Below are positions 7,663-16,455 of a stretch of DNA of 64,000 bases, piece after piece; the first letter of the stretch is position 1, and each line of letters starts with the position of its first letter. Source of the DNA: Candidatus Fermentibacteraceae bacterium. Lineage in GTDB: Bacteria; Fermentibacterota; Fermentibacteria; Fermentibacterales; JCC-6. The stretch spans positions 35,006 to 99,005 of the forward strand of contig JADGDO010000004.1 in the NCBI GenBank assembly GCA_016744855.1. Direction: 5' to 3'. A program made the position numbers and the translations under genes. The notes under the pieces were generated by a model. That model ran no database searches. It worked only from the letters and a program-made list of their open reading frames with translations, and was not told the DNA's origin.

Positions 7663-8209
7663 GTCATTCCCTCCAGCGCTTCCAGTGGTAAGCATTTTAT
7701 ACACAGATATCGAGCCATACAAAAATGCTCTGGTTGATCTCCAGTCTATTTTTGGTGAGCTGGTGCTTTCCAGCGATCCTTATCCTTTCGATATGAGTGA
7801 TTACTACCGGAAAGAGATGGGTCTTGCAATTCAAAGGGTATGGTTGTGTTTTGCTCCGCTTCGTGACCCTTCAGATTTACCCCTCTGGAAGCAGAGTTGT
7901 GTGGAACTGGAGAGAGGAGCAGGTGGCCAGGGTAATAGGCTTGTAAACATTGATCCCGGTTACCTCGATCACGGCAAACTTGTTCTGGCAAGTTGCAAGT
8001 CTGCACCAGACAAAATTTACATGGGACTCGGTGTATACGCTCACACATGCCTGCGCTATAAAAAAGGGGAGTTCCATGGACCGGAACACAGTTTCTCCGA
8101 TTTTATAGATGGCAGGTTTGATGATTTTTTTCTCTCTGCCAAACAGCTACTCAGAAAGCTCCTCAGAGAGAAACGTTCGACAGATCTACCCTTGCAAGAG
8201 AAGCCATAG
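7649..8209 (+). CDS. DUF4416 family protein
   Basis: A 186-residue cytoplasmic protein with the recognisable DUF4416 blocks: SSDPYPFDMSDYYRKEMG, DLPLWKQSC, RLVNIDPGYLDHGKLVLAS, and a terminal IYMGLGVYAHTCLRYKKGEF followed by FSDF. The family is uncharacterised. The track extends the frame back to 7424 through the upstream gene, but family similarity begins just after GTG 7649, which overlaps the NAT-like gene's last 14 bases. Its 3' end runs 47 bases into the convergent aminotransferase gene, so the last ~15 codons of each gene are coded on opposite strands. The family assignment is from memory of the motif pattern. Confidence 0.75.
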   Translation: MSLPESFPPALPVVSILYTDIEPYKNALVDLQSIFGELVLSSDPYPFDMSDYYRKEMGLAIQRVWLCFAPLRDPSDLPLWKQSCVELERGAGGQGNRLVNIDPGYLDHGKLVLASCKSAPDKIYMGLGVYAHTCLRYKKGEFHGPEHSFSDFIDGRFDDFFLSAKQLLRKLLREKRSTDLPLQEKP

Positions 8210-9338
8210 CACCCTCTAGCTGCTGATCTGAGAGACACCCAAAGCTGAATCTGAGGTGCTGTTTTCCCGTTTCACCAAATGCGTCACCCGGGATCGTTGC
8301 GATTGAATGCTTTTCTATCAGGTAATCTGCAAGAGCATAGGCATCAAATCTGTCCGGCGTCTTTGCAAGAGTGAAGAATCCGCCTCCGGATTCCCGCCAC
8401 TCAATACCATTTGAATTCTGCATTGCCTCTTCACACAGGATACGCCGGTGCTCAACTTCTGCTGAGCGTTTTTCGACCCAGCCACTCAGTTTCAGACATT
8501 CTTCCAGAAGAAGCTGCCCCGGTGTAGAAGGACAAATGACTACAGAGTCCTGAACTTTTAGGGCTTCTGTTAGTATATGATCTGCCCCGAAAAGGTAACC
8601 CAGTCTCCAGCCGGAAAGGCTGAAACTTTTTGAAAAACTGCCTATTGTGAGAACATGTTCTTTTTTTGTTTCAAGCCATGGGTGAAAGTCGCTTCCGGTG
8701 AAATTGAACCTCTCATAGGTTTCATCGATAATCAGAGTGCAATTGTTTTCTTCCGCGAGTTTAACTATTCTGCGCAGCTCTTCTTCCGACAATGCTGATC
8801 CTGTTGGATTTCCAGGATTAACCAACACCATGACTTTAGCTCCCGGAATTCTTTCCTCAAGTTTTTCCCATGGTAAATTCCAGCGGGAATCCTCTGACAT
8901 CGGGATGGAGTCCAGTTCAAGATTTGAAAACTGAATAGCAAAGACATGATCAAAATAGTAGGGTTCAAGAACTACAACTCGATCACCAGGGTCTGCTACA
9001 GCCATTAGAGCAGAAACGAAAGCCTGACTCGCTCCACAGGTAAGATGCAGCTCTCCTGCAGCATCGAGACTTATTCCTCTTCTCTCTCTGAACTCTTCGG
9101 TGAGAGCTGTTCTGGTAGAGATGAGGCCGGGGTCGGGGCTGTAAAAATGGAATCCAGCACTCCCCATTTTTTTCTTCATTGCTTCAATTGCCTCAAATGG
9201 CGGGTCGTACCAGGGAACAGCCTGTGCCATTGAGAATATCTCCTGCCCACTGCTTCTCATCTCCCTGACTTTGTTCATTATAGAGTGGATTGGTGGCATA
9301 TGAATCTGTTGTGTTCTCTTTGATGTTTTTACCCGCAT
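8163..9338 (-). CDS. PLP-dependent aminotransferase, class I/II
   Basis: A fold-type I aminotransferase of about 391 residues, transferring amino groups between an amino acid and a 2-oxo acid with pyridoxal phosphate. The PLP-lysine motif is SFSKSFSLSGWRLGY. The asparagine and aspartate contacts are in VNPGNPTGSALSEEEL and LIIDETYERF. The C-terminal carboxylate-binding arginine is in LRFSFGC. Substrate (aspartate, alanine, aromatic or other) cannot be told from sequence alone. I start at ATG 9338, which has GGGGA six bases upstream; the track's ATG at 9350 lacks one. Convergent overlap with DUF4416 is 47 bases. No functional partner is adjacent. Confidence 0.88.
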   Translation of the reverse strand: MRVKTSKRTQQIHMPPIHSIMNKVREMRSSGQEIFSMAQAVPWYDPPFEAIEAMKKKMGSAGFHFYSPDPGLISTRTALTEEFRERRGISLDAAGELHLTCGASQAFVSALMAVADPGDRVVVLEPYYFDHVFAIQFSNLELDSIPMSEDSRWNLPWEKLEERIPGAKVMVLVNPGNPTGSALSEEELRRIVKLAEENNCTLIIDETYERFNFTGSDFHPWLETKKEHVLTIGSFSKSFSLSGWRLGYLFGADHILTEALKVQDSVVICPSTPGQLLLEECLKLSGWVEKRSAEVEHRRILCEEAMQNSNGIEWRESGGGFFTLAKTPDRFDAYALADYLIEKHSIATIPGDAFGETGKQHLRFSFGCLSDQQLEGAMASLARVDLSNVSL

Positions 9339-9413
9339 TCTGTTCCCCATTCAGGTTGGAGTGTCAGTTTCCCGATGAATGATTTATAAAAGGGGGAGCA
9401 AAGAAGGGAAAGA

Positions 9414-10277
9414 ATGAAAATACTTGTTGATTCTGGAGTTGTTTTCCACGACGCTGAAATTCTCTCTCAATGCCTGTCGTCAAAGGGACATGAGGTTCTT
9501 CAGATCAAGGCAGAAGGCGACAATTTAGAGTCAGTTTTTGATGTGCTTGTTTCCTACGGTCCGCTTAGTGCTTCTTACGGGTCGCCTTTAGTCCGAGCTT
9601 TTTCCAGGCATTCCGGAAACTCTGTTTTTATTTTTCCCAGCAAATCTGCAATTCCTGTTGATTTTCCGCACCAATCTGCTGTAATTCCACAGTCGCTTGA
9701 TACCCGGATGTTTTCTACAGTTTCCAGGACAGGGACAGGGATCATTCTTGGTATGGGCAGTTTTGACCCTGCCTGCGGCCACAAAACTCTGGTAAAGGCA
9801 ATGCGTATGGTGAATTCCGATTACCGTGCAGTTATTGTCGGTGCTGAGGGCTACTATTCTACAAACCAGATGAATGAGTATGTCCGGAAGTTGGGATTGG
9901 GAAATAGGGTTTCTTTCTTCTGCGAAAGTGAGAATGTAAAGTTTGAGTCCTACGGTTTAGTTGATTTGGGCGTTATTACCAGCCTTAGCCACAGGGTTGT
10001 TTCATATCCTGCAATGGAATTAATGGCAAGGGGAATTCCGCTTCTTTCTTCCTCCTCTGGCGGATTGAATAGTCTTGTTAACGATGGAGTTACATGTCTT
10101 CTTCATTCTCCCGGAAACTGCAGCCAGCTTGCCCGTCAGATTAACCATCTTATAGATAACAGGGGTCTCGCTGAAATGCTCTCATCCAATGCACGTTCCT
10201 ACTGTGAGAAGCATCTTTCTTTTGATGTTGTTGGGACCCGGTGGACGGAAGAATTGGAACAACTTTGCTTTTCATGA
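9414..10277 (+). CDS. Glycosyltransferase family 4-like protein, short
   Basis: A GT-B fold glycosyltransferase of 287 residues, shorter than the usual 350-400. The first half (about 1-100) is reduced. The C-terminal nucleotide-sugar domain is intact, with GIILGMGSFDPACGHKTL, AVIVGAEG and the PAMELMARGIPLLSSSSGGLNSLVNDG block. The last corresponds to the EAMAxGxPVVAxxxGG..E motif, but the usual final glutamate of the E-x7-E pair is not obvious. Donor and acceptor are unknown. The ATG has GGGAAAG just upstream. It is followed 34 bases later by the DUF3108 and RNase HIII genes, which form a probable operon. Confidence 0.75.
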   Translation: MKILVDSGVVFHDAEILSQCLSSKGHEVLQIKAEGDNLESVFDVLVSYGPLSASYGSPLVRAFSRHSGNSVFIFPSKSAIPVDFPHQSAVIPQSLDTRMFSTVSRTGTGIILGMGSFDPACGHKTLVKAMRMVNSDYRAVIVGAEGYYSTNQMNEYVRKLGLGNRVSFFCESENVKFESYGLVDLGVITSLSHRVVSYPAMELMARGIPLLSSSSGGLNSLVNDGVTCLLHSPGNCSQLARQINHLIDNRGLAEMLSSNARSYCEKHLSFDVVGTRWTEELEQLCFS

Positions 10278-10311
10278 TGTACACTATTTAAAGATAAATG
10301 AAAGGATTTGT

Positions 10312-11118
10312 ATGAAGTTTTCAATATTGATTGTTTTGGCTATGACTTTCTCTTGTTTTGCCTATGGCTCAACCTGGGATTGGGGAGAGTACACACGCAG
10401 GTATGAGGAAAATACGGCCTGGGGACCCGGAGAAAGACTTGTTTTCAGTGTTGAGTATGGAATCATCAAGGCAGGTACAGCAACACTTAGTGTTACGGGA
10501 CCCGTCGATCACGAAGGTCTTTTAGCCTATACGATTACAGCAGAAGCGAATTCTAATCCTGCTTTCAGCAGTTTCTTCGAAGTAAGAGACATCAATGAAG
10601 CACTTCTTGACATCGTTCAGCTCCACTCTCTCACCTACATGAAGAGCATCGAAGAAGGGGATTTTACCAGTAGAGAAGAAATGTATTTCGATCAGGAAGC
10701 AGGTCTTGCTTACTACCCCGAGGAGGAGGATCCTGAATTAGCTGAAATGCCCATTCCTCCACACGCACTGGATGTTCTCAGCGCTTTTTACTACGCAAGA
10801 ATCCAGCCACTCGAGCCCGGTGGTAATTTTTGTATCGATGTGCATGTCGATAATGATAATTATCCCATGGAAGTTAGAGTTCTCGAGCGTGAGAGAATTC
10901 GTACAAGAGCAGGCAGTTTTGAGTGTATTCAACTGCAGCCAGTTTTACGGGGTGATGGTATTTTCAAGCAGCAAGGTGAGATATTTATATGGGTAACAGA
11001 TGATGAGAGGCACATGCCTGTTCTTATGAGTGCTTCAATTATTATCGGCGAGATAACCTGCATGTTGGAAGACTATACTGCAGGTACTCCTCTGGTAGTT
11101 GAGAACCCGTTTCAATGA
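10312..11118 (+). CDS. DUF3108 domain secreted protein
   Basis: A 268-residue exported protein with signal peptide MKFSILIVLAMTFSCFAYGS. The mature part carries the DUF3108 pattern: GERLVFSVEYGIIKAGTATL near the N-terminus, then the Y-x-I-x-A-x-A-x-S-N-P block (YTITAEANSNP), FEVRD, and a late RAGSFECIQLQP. These proteins form a lipocalin-like beta structure in the periplasm; their role is unknown. The track starts at 10189 inside the previous gene, but ATG 10312 has AAAGGA seven bases upstream and begins the signal peptide. The stop overlaps the RNase HIII start (ATGA), showing translational coupling. Confidence 0.82.
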   Translation: MKFSILIVLAMTFSCFAYGSTWDWGEYTRRYEENTAWGPGERLVFSVEYGIIKAGTATLSVTGPVDHEGLLAYTITAEANSNPAFSSFFEVRDINEALLDIVQLHSLTYMKSIEEGDFTSREEMYFDQEAGLAYYPEEEDPELAEMPIPPHALDVLSAFYYARIQPLEPGGNFCIDVHVDNDNYPMEVRVLERERIRTRAGSFECIQLQPVLRGDGIFKQQGEIFIWVTDDERHMPVLMSASIIIGEITCMLEDYTAGTPLVVENPFQ

Positions 11119-12029
11119 TTTCAAATGAGCTAAAACATCACCTGGAGGCAACTGTTGAGAAGCTTGCGTCCATTGGAATTTCCGTTGCCGAGAAGAAAGA
11201 GTTGCCCTACGGGATCCAACTGACCCTTTCGGGTAATGAAACCTCCTGCAAAATCAACCTCTATCATTCCCGTAAGAAGGGTAATTCAGTTGTCCAAGCA
11301 GGTGGAGACAAATCCCTTCTCAATGTAATATTCAAACAGCGTTCTAGCACTTTGGAACCTACTGTAAGTATTCCTCAAGGCATCCGTGCGGGAAGTGACG
11401 AAGCAGGTAAGGGGGAATATTTTGGCCCCTTGGTTGCAGCAGCTGTGGCCTGCGATCAGTCAACCGCAAGAAAACTGGTTGAACTGGGAGTTGCCGATTC
11501 AAAGAAGCTCTCTGCAGGAAAGATTCGAGAATTGTACGAAAAGATAACGATAATGGGTGATGTCAAATATGCTGTATGTTCAATTTTACCAAGAGAATAC
11601 AACAGGCTATTTTCTGTTTTTCAGCAGAAAAAAAGGAACAGTCTTGACATTTTGGCAATGACTCATGGCAAAGCTTTTAAGCAGCTGCTATCTGATGGAA
11701 CAGATCCAGGGTACATAGTTATTGATAAATTCTGTGAGATGGGAAGGCTTCGCCCCTGGCTTCCTGAGCTCGCAGCTGAGGTGGAACTCAGGGTTCGAGC
11801 TGAGGACTCCGAACCATCAGTTGCCGCGGCATCCATTATTGCAAGAAGTGTTTATCTTGATGAGTTAGCAAGACTGTCGAGCTCATGCGGAGTTAATCTC
11901 AAGCCCGGTGCCGGTGCCGGAGTGGATGCTATCGGGAGAACACTGGTTGCTCTAAAGGGCGAAGCTATTCTGCTTGATACTGCCAAAGTCCACTTCGCAA
12001 ATACAGGCAAGATAACAAGGAGGCCTTGA
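11115..12029 (+). CDS. rnhC: Ribonuclease HIII
   Basis: Type 2 RNase H that cleaves the RNA strand of RNA-DNA hybrids in R-loops and at replication primers. At 304 residues it has the HIII length. An N-terminal TBP-like substrate-binding domain (about 1-90) is followed by the catalytic domain with GSDEAGKGEYFGPLV (the D-E-G-K-G-x-Y-F-G-P form specific to HIII over HII), the acidic residue in ADSKKL, and YIVIDKF. The ATG overlaps the previous stop (ATGA). A conserved replication and repair enzyme in an otherwise envelope-related operon is unremarkable. Confidence 0.93.
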   Translation: MISNELKHHLEATVEKLASIGISVAEKKELPYGIQLTLSGNETSCKINLYHSRKKGNSVVQAGGDKSLLNVIFKQRSSTLEPTVSIPQGIRAGSDEAGKGEYFGPLVAAAVACDQSTARKLVELGVADSKKLSAGKIRELYEKITIMGDVKYAVCSILPREYNRLFSVFQQKKRNSLDILAMTHGKAFKQLLSDGTDPGYIVIDKFCEMGRLRPWLPELAAEVELRVRAEDSEPSVAAASIIARSVYLDELARLSSSCGVNLKPGAGAGVDAIGRTLVALKGEAILLDTAKVHFANTGKITRRP

Positions 12030-12147
12030 CCTGACGGGATTTGATTGAGATAATTGCGAAGATTTGGGCCAGAAGGTCCATGATTCAGGGGTGGATCAAA
12101 AAACATGCAATCTGTTATTGAAACTTGAAAATCCGGAGGGATTACAA

Positions 12148-12477
12148 ATGAGATTTTTCGCAATCGCTACACTGGTTCTTGCTATGGCAATTTTTGGAAT
12201 GGGTTGTGGCGAAGCCACAGATGAAGCAGCTCCTGTAGAAGAAGAAGTTGTTGAAGAAGTTGCTCCAGTAGAAGAAGTTGCCCCAGTAGAAGAAGTAGTT
12301 GTTGAAGAAGTAGTTATTGAAGAAGTTATCGAGGGCGAAGAAGTTATCGCTGAGGGCGAAGAGATGCTTGAAGAAGCCGAAGAAATGCTTGAAGAAGCTG
12401 AAGAAATGATCGAAGAGGGCGAAGAGCTTATCGAAGATGGCGAAGAGCTTATCGAAAACGTCGGAGACGTTCTTTAG
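12148..12477 (+). CDS. Small acidic lipoprotein with heptad repeats
   Basis: A 109-residue protein with signal MRFFAIATLVLAMAIFGMGC. The cysteine at 20 fits a lipid anchor, though the lipobox (GMGC) is weak. The mature part is almost only E, V, A, I, L and G: first PVEEV/VVEEV-type repeats, then five consecutive seven-residue units of the form [AG]EE[ML][LI]E[EDN] near the C-terminus, encoded by 21-bp DNA repeats. Such periodicity predicts a strongly charged amphipathic helix or coiled coil, loosely reminiscent of small structural lipoproteins. The track starts at 12064, but ATG 12148 has GGAGGG upstream and opens the signal sequence. A strong terminator follows 22 bases after the stop. Function unknown. 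Confidence 0.78.
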   Translation: MRFFAIATLVLAMAIFGMGCGEATDEAAPVEEEVVEEVAPVEEVAPVEEVVVEEVVIEEVIEGEEVIAEGEEMLEEAEEMLEEAEEMIEEGEELIEDGEELIENVGDVL

Positions 12478-12499
12478 TATTTCCAGTTAAAGTTTATTT

Positions 12500-12529
12500 G
12501 GGACGGCTTTTTGGCCGTCCCTTTTTTTG
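12500..12529 (+). terminator. Rho-independent terminator
   Basis: An 8-bp perfect GC-rich stem gggacggc / gccgtccc with a 6-nt T-rich loop is followed by seven T. It lies 22 bases after the acidic lipoprotein stop and separates it from the cyclase gene. Confidence 0.92.
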
Positions 12530-12593
12530 TAATGATAGCAGCATATGGTGTTTACAGCTATACTCTACCTTAATTAATCCGTATTCCTTTAAC

Positions 12594-12622
12594 TTGACTT
12601 TCTTCGCCACTTTGCATACAGA
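12594..12622 (+). promoter_or_regulatory. Possible sigma-70-type promoter for the cyclase gene
   Basis: TTGACT at 12594-12599 is a good -35 box. Seventeen bases further on, TACAGA is a poor -10 (three of six matches). It is the best candidate in the gap between the terminator at 12529 and the ATG at 12673. Confidence 0.28.
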
Positions 12623-12672
12623 AATCCCGGCAGTATTATCAACTCCTAGTTAAACTATCGGGAGGTTTACGG

Positions 12673-15600
12673 ATGATCCGGCTGATTCCTTCATTTATCA
12701 TTGACCAATTAAAGAATGAGAACTGTAATGGTGAGTTCAAAGCAACAACTGTCTTCGTAGATATTGTAGGATTCACATCGATGACACAAGCTCTGATGGC
12801 GAATGGTAAAGAGGGCGCTGAAGTTCTTGCTGATTCAATTAACGCAGTATTTTCACCGGCAATTCAAGCAATTAGCATAAGTGGCGGGTTTGTTTCATCA
12901 TTTGCAGGAGATGCTTTTACAGCTATTTTTCCTGATGAATCAGTTTCAATAAATCAATCTCTTTCAGCTGCTCTTCGTTTGCAGAAGATCTTCCATGGCC
13001 AGGAGGCACAGCTGACAAAGTTCGGTTTGTTCAAATTGTCTGTTCGAATCGGTATGTCTCATGGCTCTGTTTCCTGGGGAATCTATCCCAGCCGTATCCA
13101 GAGCAGTTACTATTTCAGCGGGACTGCTATTCTTGCTTCAAAACAAAGTGAAATAGCTGCAGCCAACGGTGAAGTTATTGTCGACAGTCAGATAATCTCA
13201 CGGGCAGGTGAACTTGAAGGTTTTTTTGTTCAAAACAAGACCGGCAGTTATCACACTCTTCTTGCTCTTCCACCGGTAGCATACCTTCTATCAGTAGGCG
13301 ATATTTCTGATGCCGATTCTTTCCTTCAGAATTCATTTATCCCGGAAGAAATTCTCAAACTGAGCAGCAGAGGAGAGTTCCGGGATATAGTTTCATGCTT
13401 CATCTCATTCTCTACAGAAGGAGATTTAGAGGAGAAAGTTACCCGCGTGATTAGACTTGCTGATAGTTTCGGAGGGTATTTCAACAAAATTGACATCAGT
13501 GGTAGAAAAGGATCAATACTGGTTCTTTTCGGAGCACCGCGCAATCCCGGGAATCTTTACAATCGCGCTATAAATTTCGCGCTTTCTGTAAATGAAATTA
13601 GCTCGATAGAAGCCTGTATCGGATTAACATATGGAACTGCATTTACGGGTTTCGTCGGCAGTGAGTTGTTCTGTGAGTATACCGCTCTCGGATCTGTTGT
13701 GAACCTCTCCGCCCGATTTACAGAGAGAAATGAGCCTAATGCTATTTACACTGATTATGCTGTGTCAAAACAAGCAGGGTTACGCTTCGAAATCCATGAG
13801 TTAATGCCGGAGAGATTCAAAGGGTTTTCCGGGGTGATTCCTGTATACAGCTTAATCGGGAAAAAAGGAAATGCACATTTCTCATTTTCTGCATGTCAAC
13901 TAGTAGGACGACTTCCTGAGTTGCATAAATTAACCAAGTTGATTCAACCGCTTTACGAATGCAGATTCGCTGGTGTCGTTTATCTTTACGGCAATCCGGG
14001 TGTTGGCAAATCAAGGCTTGTAAATGAACTAGTTCAACAGCATAGATTCCGGACAGCTGTAATGCAGACTGACAGTATTTTAAGAAAGGCTTTGAACCCC
14101 TTTGCATATTTCTTCAACCTGTATTTCGAGTTGAGTTCCAGTTCTTCGCCCGAGAATAGAGCTGCTGGATTCGGGAAGAAATATCTTCAGCTGATCAGGC
14201 AAATAGAGGATTTACCCGTCAAGATTCTGTCATCCACAAGGCGAATCGGACTTCTGAAGGAACTCAGCAGGGTAGAATCAGTAATCAGTGCCATTGTTGG
14301 AGTGTTTCAAGATGGGTCAATTTATGATGTCATAGACCCTCAGGACAGAGCTGTTGCAACAGAACAGGCGATCAAGGTTTTTTTTAAAGCTTTGAGTTTG
14401 ACTGAACCTCTAATTCTTCTTATTGAAGATATCCAGTGGCTCGACTCTGCTTCAATAGACGTTATTAAAATGCTAACTCGAAGCATTGAGAGATATCCGT
14501 TAATCGTTATTGCAAGTAGCCGATTTAATGATGATGGCTCGAAACCGGAGTTACAACTGGATGATTCTGTTCCAAGGCATTCAATGGTTCTCAGTGGTTT
14601 ATCTGATACAGCGTCAAGAGAGCTTATCGAAGATTGTCTAGCCGGGAAAATAGATGACGAGTTGGCAGAATACTTTCAGTCGCGCACACAGGGGAACCCT
14701 TTCTATACAGAACAATTCTGTCTTTACCTTCTTGAAAGCCGGAGTATCACTTTGCAAGAAGATTGTTACATTCTGGAGAGGGAGTCAGCTGATATTCCAG
14801 CCGATATCAACATGATTCTTATTGCCCGTATTGATCGGTTGTCTTCTGAGTTAAAAGAAACTGTACAAATCGCATCAGTTCTTGGTAGAGAATTTGAAGT
14901 GCATGTTTTGAAAACCCTGATAAGACTTCTACGAGCAACGGCTGACAGCAATGCCCCGGTCGGATCAATAGACTCAGAAATTTCTCCCCTGATTCAGATG
15001 GTGGAAGAACAAAAAATCTGGTCGGCTCTCAGTGAAATACGATACATCTTCAATCATGTTCTTTTAAGAGATGCAGTGTACGATATGCAGCTGAGAACCC
15101 GATTGCGGTTAATTCATAAACTTGCGGGAGATGCTATTGCAGAGCTCTATACCGATCTTGAAACAACATTCGTTGACTGCGCATTTCATTACGAGCAAGC
15201 GGAAGACTGGCAAAATGCAATGGAGTACTGTGCAAGGGCCAGCGAGCACTTCAGAGAATCTGTCAGGTACGATGATGCCTTAACCTACTCATCGAAAGCT
15301 CTTTCTCTCTCCCTTGAAATATCAGGAGAGAGGCACCAGAGAACAGCCGATTTATATAACTCCATTGGAAGAGTTTATCATGAAAAATCGGAATATGATA
15401 CAGCTTTATCATTTCACCGAAAGGCTTTGCAAATCAGAAAAGAATTACTGGGAGAAAAGCATACTTCTACCGCTGAATCATACAACTATATCGGAGAGGC
15501 ATATCTGCGAAACGGTCTCTATGACACAGCATTGGAGTACCACAACAAAGCCCTTGCTATCAGGAGCGATCTTCTGAGTGAAAAAAATGTTTTTTCTGCA

Positions 15601-16449
15601 ACCACTTTCAGCAATATTGGAGAAGTTTACTGGAAAAAGGGTATCTTTGGCAAAGCATTGAAGTATCATGAAAAAGCTCTTTCGATCAGGAAGGAAATTG
15701 TGGGGGAGATTCACCCTTCTGTTGCAACTTCCTACAACAATTTGGGGCTGGTTCACTCAGACAAGGGCGACTATGACCTTGCACTTGCCTTTTACGATAA
15801 AGCCCTGGCTATACAGAAAAAATTGCTGGGTGATAACCATCCCGATACGGCCGCATCTTACAGCAATATTGGAATGATTCACTGGAGAAAGAAGGATTAC
15901 GACACTGCTCTGCTGCTAATCAACAGGGCACTTTCTATACAGATAGAGCTGCTTGGCGAAAAGCAATGGTATGCTTCGACTTCCTATAACAACATTGGGT
16001 CGGTTCATTATGAGAGGAAAGAATACGATACTGCTCTCGAGTTTTACAACAAAGCTCTTGCAATTCAGAAGGAATTACTCGGGGAGAAACACTGGTACAC
16101 AGCAACTGCTTACAGTAACATAGGCTCAGTCTATTACAGTAAGAAAGACAATGACATGGCCTTGGATTTTTACAAGAAGGCCCTCTCTATTCAAAAGTAT
16201 CACCAGGGCAAAAAGCATCCTGATACAGCCCTATCTTATTATTGCGTAGGTCTTGTCTTAAGGGACATGGGTGACAATGAGGATGCGCTGAACAATTTCA
16301 ACAAGGCACTCTCTATTCAGAAAGAATTACTGGGTTCTGAGCATCCCCACACAGTCATGTGTATTAAGAGCATAGCTGATATTTATCGCAGAATCGGTGA
16401 TGTTGACAAGGCAGATCCTATCTCCAAAGAAACAGACAGTGTTGAGTAA
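12673..16449 (+). CDS. Soluble adenylyl cyclase-like protein: two class III cyclase domains, AAA/NTPase, TPR array
   Basis: A 1258-residue cytoplasmic multidomain signalling protein. The first cyclase domain (about 20-190) keeps both metal aspartates, D30 in FVDIVGFT and D80 in FAGDAF. The second (about 235-400) lacks the first metal motif but keeps the complementary GFVGSELFCEYTALGSVVNLSARF block. Together they could form one composite active site as in mammalian soluble adenylyl cyclase. An AAA_16/STAND-type NTPase follows, with Walker A GNPGVGKS (440-447) and Walker B LILLIEDIQWLD (580-591). From about 870 to the end there are some nine 42-residue TPRs of kinesin light-chain type (YNNIGxVHxxKxEYDTAL...KALAIQKELLGEKH). 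The ATG has GGGAGG upstream. It is a monocistronic gene converging on chlD. ATP versus GTP specificity and activity are not decidable by eye. Confidence 0.88.
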   Translation: MIRLIPSFIIDQLKNENCNGEFKATTVFVDIVGFTSMTQALMANGKEGAEVLADSINAVFSPAIQAISISGGFVSSFAGDAFTAIFPDESVSINQSLSAALRLQKIFHGQEAQLTKFGLFKLSVRIGMSHGSVSWGIYPSRIQSSYYFSGTAILASKQSEIAAANGEVIVDSQIISRAGELEGFFVQNKTGSYHTLLALPPVAYLLSVGDISDADSFLQNSFIPEEILKLSSRGEFRDIVSCFISFSTEGDLEEKVTRVIRLADSFGGYFNKIDISGRKGSILVLFGAPRNPGNLYNRAINFALSVNEISSIEACIGLTYGTAFTGFVGSELFCEYTALGSVVNLSARFTERNEPNAIYTDYAVSKQAGLRFEIHELMPERFKGFSGVIPVYSLIGKKGNAHFSFSACQLVGRLPELHKLTKLIQPLYECRFAGVVYLYGNPGVGKSRLVNELVQQHRFRTAVMQTDSILRKALNPFAYFFNLYFELSSSSSPENRAAGFGKKYLQLIRQIEDLPVKILSSTRRIGLLKELSRVESVISAIVGVFQDGSIYDVIDPQDRAVATEQAIKVFFKALSLTEPLILLIEDIQWLDSASIDVIKMLTRSIERYPLIVIASSRFNDDGSKPELQLDDSVPRHSMVLSGLSDTASRELIEDCLAGKIDDELAEYFQSRTQGNPFYTEQFCLYLLESRSITLQEDCYILERESADIPADINMILIARIDRLSSELKETVQIASVLGREFEVHVLKTLIRLLRATADSNAPVGSIDSEISPLIQMVEEQKIWSALSEIRYIFNHVLLRDAVYDMQLRTRLRLIHKLAGDAIAELYTDLETTFVDCAFHYEQAEDWQNAMEYCARASEHFRESVRYDDALTYSSKALSLSLEISGERHQRTADLYNSIGRVYHEKSEYDTALSFHRKALQIRKELLGEKHTSTAESYNYIGEAYLRNGLYDTALEYHNKALAIRSDLLSEKNVFSATTFSNIGEVYWKKGIFGKALKYHEKALSIRKEIVGEIHPSVATSYNNLGLVHSDKGDYDLALAFYDKALAIQKKLLGDNHPDTAASYSNIGMIHWRKKDYDTALLLINRALSIQIELLGEKQWYASTSYNNIGSVHYERKEYDTALEFYNKALAIQKELLGEKHWYTATAYSNIGSVYYSKKDNDMALDFYKKALSIQKYHQGKKHPDTALSYYCVGLVLRDMGDNEDALNNFNKALSIQKELLGSEHPHTVMCIKSIADIYRRIGDVDKADPISKETDSVE

Positions 16450-16455
16450 CTTTTT

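Noticed and set aside
10189-10311. Upstream extension of the DUF3108 gene
   Set aside because: It is inside the glycosyltransferase gene; the signal peptide and Shine-Dalgarno place the start at 10312.
15314-15877. Plus and minus ORFs of 60-92 residues inside the cyclase TPR region
   Set aside because: They are out-of-frame shadows created by the repeated TPR coding sequence.
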